Shown here piece after piece: positions 59,387-64,000 of a DNA stretch of 64,000 nucleotides. The notes beneath the pieces were generated by a model. It saw only the letters and a program-made list of their open reading frames with translations. It did no database searches and was not told where the DNA came from. The stretch covers positions 62,001 to 126,000 of the forward strand of contig CAMDCN010000019.1 in NCBI GenBank assembly GCA_945890485.1. The letters are read 5' to 3'. How positions within the stretch are numbered: the stretch's first letter is position 1; every line of letters starts with the position of its first letter. This DNA comes from Candidatus Sulfopaludibacter sp. SbA3. Its GTDB lineage: Bacteria > Acidobacteriota > Terriglobia > Bryobacterales > Bryobacteraceae. The position numbers and the translations under genes are program-made.

Positions 59387-59454
59387 CTGGAAACCGGGCG
59401 GGCGTGTCGTTGGCCTTACTCACTTCGCAGTAAGCACGCCCGCCCCACTTCCAG
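59387..59454. repeat. Palindromic (REP-like) element in ftsL-ftsI gap
   Basis: Nested arms: ctggaa/ttccag; gggcgggcgtg/cacgcccgccc (perfect 11 bp); cttact/agtaag. Confidence 0.85.
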
Positions 59455-59518
59455 GGCCTTGCGGCCTTTCCTTCGGGGGAGGAAACTCAAAAAACTGACA
59501 AAGATCTAAAGAATCCGA

Positions 59519-59579
59519 GGGCGGCTGTTGGGCGAATTTTCATTCGCGCCGGGGGAGTAGGATTGGAAGGCAGCCGCCC
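59519..59579. repeat. Second inverted-repeat structure in ftsL-ftsI gap
   Basis: gggcggctg (59519-59527)/cagccgccc (59571-59579) enclosing gcgaat/attcgc (59532-59537/59542-59547). Confidence 0.75.
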
Positions 59580-59597
59580 CCGGAATGGAAAAATTGT

Positions 59598-60104
59598 TTA
59601 CTTCTTCGAAGCGGGCGCCTGGTTCATCGCCAGTGCCGTGCTCCGGTCCACGTTCAAAACCACCAGCGCTTCCGGCGAGGGCTCGGTAAAGTTCCGGCTC
59701 TCCGCCTCACGCGCCAGCACGCCGGGGCTCAGCAATTGGTCTTCAATCGCCTCCAATTGCGCCAGCTCTTTCTCAAGGCGAGCTTGCTCGTCCCGCGAAC
59801 GCTCGATCTGGTAACCGGCCAGCTTGCCGTACGCCGTCGGCACAATCATGCCCACCGCGACAACGGCGGCCACACAGGCCATGCCGATCGTCTTCCAGCA
59901 GGTGGCCGTCGCGGCCTTGTCTTCCGTGCGAAGAACGAGAGTGTTGTCGATTTTCTTCCGGAACAGGTGGATTTGCTCGTTGGGCATCTCCCGCAACATA
60001 CCCGGCTCCTGCCGTTTCTCGTCGCGCTCAGCGAATGCACCGCGGGTACCCGCCGCGGTACGCGGCAGCATGCGGCTGAAAAAGTCATTTACGAAGGTTG
60101 CCAT
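59598..60104 (-). CDS. FtsL-like small divisome protein
   Basis: Between rsmH and ftsI; one TM (IGMACVAAVVAVGMIVPTAYGKLAG) then coiled coil (ERSRDEQARLEKELAQLEAIEDQLLSP). Confidence 0.7.
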   Translation of the reverse strand: MATFVNDFFSRMLPRTAAGTRGAFAERDEKRQEPGMLREMPNEQIHLFRKKIDNTLVLRTEDKAATATCWKTIGMACVAAVVAVGMIVPTAYGKLAGYQIERSRDEQARLEKELAQLEAIEDQLLSPGVLAREAESRNFTEPSPEALVVLNVDRSTALAMNQAPASKK

Positions 60105-60155
60105 TTTTTCTACTCTCCCCTGAACAATTGCTTTTGCGGTTGGCGCCTTCCGGCC

Positions 60156-61016
60156 TTACAATATTTCCAACACCCGAAGCGTGGCGCTCCGGCTGGCGGA
60201 GTTCTCATACACTTCGCGATCCGAAGGTTTGACAGCGTGTTTGGTTAATAGTCGAGCCCGCCCTTCCCTGTGCAGGCGTTGGAAATGTGTTTTGACAATT
60301 TTTGCTTCGCCCGAATGAAATGCTATGACTACCGCTCTTCCACCCGGTTCGAGTAAGTCCGGCAGCGCTTCCATCAACGCTGTAACTTCCTCTAACTCCT
60401 GGTTCACTGCCATGCGGAGCGCCATGAAGGTCAACGTAGCCGGATGGAGCTTGGATCCCCCACGGGGTACCGCCCGGGACACAATCTCGGCTAACTGCAG
60501 AGATGTATGTATCGGACGGTTCCGTAGAAGTGCTCTGGCTATGGTATACGACCTCCTCTCCTGGGCTAAGTTGAACAACAAATTGGCTAACTCGCGTTCC
60601 GGTAACTGGTTGACTAAGTCCGCCGCGGTAAATCCCTGCGACGTATCTTGTCTCATATCCAGCGGTCCGTCCGTCGAGAACGAAAATCCCCTGTCGCCGG
60701 TGAGCTGGACTCGCGATACGCCCAAGTCCGCCGTCAAACCGGCTAGCTTCCCCACGCCCCGCTCCGTCAGCGCCTGCCGCGCCCGCGAGAACGCCGTGTG
60801 GATAAATTCGATATTCCGTGGCCCATCCGCCAAGTTCTGCTTGGCCATCTCGAGCGCCGAAGCGTCCCGGTCCAGGGCATACACCATTCCGGGAGCCGAC
60901 CGCTCCGCGATGGCCCTTGAATGCCCCCCCATGCCGCAAGTAAAGTCCCCATACGGGCGCCCCGAATGGATGTTCATCCATTCGATCGTCTCCGGTAGTA
61001 GGACTGAATAATGCAT
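60156..61016 (-). CDS. rsmH: 16S rRNA (cytosine-1402-N4)-methyltransferase
   Basis: HYSVLLPETIEWM; DFTCGMGGHSRAI; ADLGVSRVQL; GPLDMRQDTSQGFTAADLVN. Confidence 0.95.
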   Translation of the reverse strand: MHYSVLLPETIEWMNIHSGRPYGDFTCGMGGHSRAIAERSAPGMVYALDRDASALEMAKQNLADGPRNIEFIHTAFSRARQALTERGVGKLAGLTADLGVSRVQLTGDRGFSFSTDGPLDMRQDTSQGFTAADLVNQLPERELANLLFNLAQERRSYTIARALLRNRPIHTSLQLAEIVSRAVPRGGSKLHPATLTFMALRMAVNQELEEVTALMEALPDLLEPGGRAVVIAFHSGEAKIVKTHFQRLHREGRARLLTKHAVKPSDREVYENSASRSATLRVLEIL

Positions 61017-61031
61017 GCATTGGAAAACCCG

Positions 61032-61598
61032 TTACAGCAACCGCGCGCCTTCCGGCTTCGAGATCTGCTCTGCGGCCGACTGCTTCGCCACCTGAATCCG
61101 CGCCTCGTATTCCGAGGTCAACTTCCCGCGCAGCGTGCCCTGATGGTCCATCATGGTCAGTTCCGCGCCCTTCAAATTCAATTCCGTCCGCAGCGCAGGG
61201 TTCGGCGTCAGCTTCTTGCTCTGGTCCAGCGTCGTCATCCAGCCGTAGTGCTGCATGGCCAAGCTCCAGTTCTCGTACTCCTCTTCACTCTTCTGCGCGT
61301 ACGCCGCTGCTTTCTGCTTCATCCACAAACACTTCGGAAAAATCTTGATCCAGCCCTTCTCCCAGGTCACGAAAAAATCCCGTTCCCCCAGCGTCCCCTC
61401 GAAGTACGTCACCCATTCCCCCGGCACCTGGATGCGGCCCTGGCCATCCACTTTGAGAGTAAAACTCCCAGAGGGGGCCTCAAGCTGCTTGATGCTGAGT
61501 TCCTCGGCTGTCACTTCGTAAATCCTTCGAACCACTTTGGAGGTGCTTTGGAAGCTACTTCCGGCTGCTAAAATTGAGAATAGTCTCGATCGGACCAA
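61032..61598 (-). CDS. Divergent MraZ-like SpoVT/AbrB-fold protein
   Basis: PSGSFTLKVDGQGRIQVPGEWVTYFEGTLGERDFFVTWEKGWIKIFPKCLWM at the mraZ position upstream of rsmH; start uncertain. Confidence 0.7.
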   Translation of the reverse strand: MVRSRLFSILAAGSSFQSTSKVVRRIYEVTAEELSIKQLEAPSGSFTLKVDGQGRIQVPGEWVTYFEGTLGERDFFVTWEKGWIKIFPKCLWMKQKAAAYAQKSEEEYENWSLAMQHYGWMTTLDQSKKLTPNPALRTELNLKGAELTMMDHQGTLRGKLTSEYEARIQVAKQSAAEQISKPEGARLL

Positions 61599-61808
61599 AT
61601 TGCAAGGCTTTTCCCCGAGAAAGTTCTGCTTTGCCTGAGCCCCCTAAATTATTGTCTTCAAACGTCTTACGGAAAAATCCCTCGCCCCGGGCGATAGAAA
61701 AGCGAAGACAGCATTACCCCCACAACCTGTAGTTGCCGCTCCCCCCAAATACCCCAATCAAAGTGCCGCTCCTTCCCATCCCTCCCGCCGTTTTGCTACC
61801 CTGAGCGG

Positions 61809-62378
61809 GTGTACCCGCCCCCCAGCCTTTACGACATGGAACCCGGCCCGGAATGCCCCGAAATCGTACGGGCCATCGTCGAGATCCCCAAAAATTCCGC
61901 CAACAAGATTGAGTACGACGGTAAGCTAGGCATCTTCCGCCTCGACCGTGCCCTGTACTCGCCAATGCACTACCCCGGCGACTACGGATTTATCCCCGGC
62001 ACCCTTGCCGAAGACAACGACCCCATGGACGTTCTCGTCCTGGTCCAGGAGCCCAGTTTCACCGGCTGCCTCATCGAAGTCCGCCCCGTCGGCGTCCTCA
62101 ACATGGTCGATGCCAACGAAGGCGACCAGAAGATCCTCGCCGTCCCCACCAAGAACCCGCGCTACGATCAGATCCACACGATGGACCAGATCTTCCCGCA
62201 CGTCCGCCGCGAAATCGAGCACTTCTTCTCCATCTATAAGGAACTCCAAGGTTCCATGCCGAAGATGGACGGCTGGGGCGGGCCCATTGAGGCCCGCAAG
62301 GCGATCATCGAAAGCCGCGCTCGCTACCTGGACGTCAAAGCCGCCGCCGAAGCCGCGGCTGCCCCTCCGAAGGAATAG
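61809..62378 (+). CDS. ppa: Inorganic pyrophosphatase (family I)
   Basis: VRAIVEIPKNSANKIEYDGKLGIFRLDRALYSPMHYPGDYGFIPGTLAEDNDPMDVLVL; start may be ATG 61836. Confidence 0.95.
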   Translation: MYPPPSLYDMEPGPECPEIVRAIVEIPKNSANKIEYDGKLGIFRLDRALYSPMHYPGDYGFIPGTLAEDNDPMDVLVLVQEPSFTGCLIEVRPVGVLNMVDANEGDQKILAVPTKNPRYDQIHTMDQIFPHVRREIEHFFSIYKELQGSMPKMDGWGGPIEARKAIIESRARYLDVKAAAEAAAAPPKE

Positions 62379-62382
62379 GCCT

Positions 62383-62652
62383 ATGGCCGCCTGCCGCCGA
62401 TATCTCGTCCGCGGCCGCGTCCAGGGTGTCGGCTTTCGGTACTTCGTGCAGAAGGAAGCAGTGCGCCTCGGCCTCCGGGGCTGGGTGCGTAATCTCGACG
62501 ACGGTCGTGTAGAAGCCCTCGCTGAAGGGCCCATGGCCGTTCTCGACGAATTCGAGGGCGCTCTCCACCGCGGCCCCCGCTGGGCGGAGGTTCGTGGTGT
62601 CGATATCGAAGAGGCGCCCGCCGGCGCCCCTCCCGGCTTCTCAATCGTCTAA
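62383..62652 (+). CDS. Acylphosphatase
   Basis: YLVRGRVQGVGFRYFVQKEAVRLGLRGWVRNLDDGRVEALAEGP. Confidence 0.95.
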   Translation: MAACRRYLVRGRVQGVGFRYFVQKEAVRLGLRGWVRNLDDGRVEALAEGPMAVLDEFEGALHRGPRWAEVRGVDIEEAPAGAPPGFSIV

Positions 62653-63998
62653 GCCAGAACCTCGGTCACGACCCGCGCCGGGAACTGGTCCGTGAGCCGC
62701 TCCTGCAGCCCGTGCCGCTCATAGACCAGCTTCCGGTAGTTCAGACCCAGCCGATCAAGAATCGTCGCATGGAGGTCATGTACGCTCACCCGGTTCTCCA
62801 CGGCCTTGAACCCAATCTCGTCCGTCGCCCCGTGCATCGTCCCGCCCTTCATCCCCGCCCCGGCCATCCACACGCTGAATCCATTTGGTCCGTGGTCCCG
62901 TCCCGCGTCCTTTCCGGTGCCACCCTGCGACATCGGTAATCGCCCGAATTCCCCGCCCCACACCACGAGCGTTTCGTCCAATAGGCCCCGCTGCTTCAAA
63001 TCCTTCAACAGCGCCGCCGCGGGCTTGTCGGTCTTCCCGCACGCGTACCGCAGACTCGCCTCCAGGCTCCCGTGCGAATCGAAGATCTGGCTTTCAATGT
63101 AGATCTGTACGTACCGAACGCCACGCTCTACCAGCCGCCGCGCCATCAGGCAACGCTTCCCGTAGGAAGCCGTCAACGGGTCGTTCAACCCGTAAGCCTC
63201 CCGGGTCGCCTCGCTCTCCTTCATCACGTCCAGCGCGTCGGAAGCGGCCATCTGCATCCGCGCCGCCAGCTCATAACTGGAAATCCGCGCGTCCAACTCC
63301 GGCTGATACGGCCTCTGCTTCTGATGCGCGCTGTCCAACTTCCGCAGCAGGTTCCGCTCCGCCTCCACGAGCGGGGTAGGAATCTCCTCCCGCGGCTGCA
63401 GGTTCAGCACCGGCGGACCCTCCGTACGGAACCGGGTGCCCTGGTACAACGGCGGCAGCCAAGCCGACTGCCAATTCGAAATCCCGTTGATCGGCAACCC
63501 CTTCGGATCGTCCAGCACCACATACGCCGGCAGGTTCTGATTCTCCGTCCCTAACCCATAGGCCACCCAGGCCCCAATCGCCGGCCGGCTCGCAATCGTC
63601 CGCCCTGTATGCATCAGGAACAACGCCGGCTCATGGTTAGCATGTTCGCCGTACATCGACCGGATCAGCGCGATATCGTCCACGCACTCCGACAGATGCG
63701 GCAGCGCGTCGGAGATGTCCATGCCGCTCTTGCCCGCCTTCTTGAACGCGAACGGCGAAGGCATCAGCACGCCCGGCTTGTCGCCGTTCGAGATCGCAAA
63801 GCTCAGCTCCCGGCTCGGCGCCGAACCGGCCAGCCGCGTCAAGGTCGGCTTCGGATCGAACAGGTCCACTTGGCTCGGCCCGCCGTTCATGAACAGTTGG
63901 ATCACCGCCTTCGCCTTGGCCGGAGCGTGGGGCGCCTTTGGCTTCAAATCGTAAACGCCGGAATTGGCATAAAGGTCCCGGCCCAGCAGTCCTGCCAA
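62649..63998 (-). CDS. DUF1501 family protein (partial, probably continues past right edge)
   Basis: AVIQLFMNGGPSQVDLFDPKPTL; LVVWGGEFGRLPMSQGGTGKDAGRDHGPNGFSVWMAGAGMKGG. Confidence 0.92.
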   Translation of the reverse strand: MAGLLGRDLYANSGVYDLKPKAPHAPAKAKAVIQLFMNGGPSQVDLFDPKPTLTRLAGSAPSRELSFAISNGDKPGVLMPSPFAFKKAGKSGMDISDALPHLSECVDDIALIRSMYGEHANHEPALFLMHTGRTIASRPAIGAWVAYGLGTENQNLPAYVVLDDPKGLPINGISNWQSAWLPPLYQGTRFRTEGPPVLNLQPREEIPTPLVEAERNLLRKLDSAHQKQRPYQPELDARISSYELAARMQMAASDALDVMKESEATREAYGLNDPLTASYGKRCLMARRLVERGVRYVQIYIESQIFDSHGSLEASLRYACGKTDKPAAALLKDLKQRGLLDETLVVWGGEFGRLPMSQGGTGKDAGRDHGPNGFSVWMAGAGMKGGTMHGATDEIGFKAVENRVSVHDLHATILDRLGLNYRKLVYERHGLQERLTDQFPARVVTEVLA

Positions 63999-64000
63999 CG

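Noticed and set aside
1-64000. CRISPR array, prophage, IS element, restriction or other dedicated defence island
   Set aside because: No spaced direct repeats, transposase/integrase, or defence-system motifs seen; the window reads as core and metabolic chromosome.

Overview
64-kb high-GC bacterial chromosome window with a gene style consistent with Acidobacteriota of the Bryobacter/Solibacter type (inference from gene content). It is densely coding, about 67 genes. I found no rRNA, tRNA, CRISPR array, transposase or phage genes. The right third (about 44.3-61.6 kb, minus strand) is a nearly complete division/cell-wall (dcw) cluster: mraZ-like, rsmH, ftsL-like, ftsI, murE, murF, mraY, murD, ftsW, murG, murC, ftsQ, a second truncated ftsA-like gene, ftsA, ftsZ. 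The rest is metabolic and envelope genes: a TonB/carboxypeptidase-regulatory receptor, an XDH-type molybdoenzyme operon with a MoaD-like gene, hfq-hflX, pgsA, clpS, a GMC oxidoreductase/gluconate-DH-3/multiheme cytochrome set, homoserine dehydrogenase, FAH, and a sigma54 activator. The most notable observations are: (1) an ArsC/thioredoxin-fold gene at 21441-21797 that is continuous only if an in-frame UGA (21483-21485) is read as selenocysteine (UxxC motif), followed at SECIS-like spacing by a perfect 7-bp hairpin with a G-starting triloop; (2) a tandem FtsA paralog that appears to lack the whole 1C subdomain and the C-terminal membrane-targeting tail; (3) two nested palindromes in the only large gap of the dcw cluster; (4) an EF-P family gene with an EfpL/YeiP-type PTARG loop, directly downstream of an orphan Doc-type Fic gene; (5) a good sigma54 promoter match just upstream of a sigma54 activator gene.
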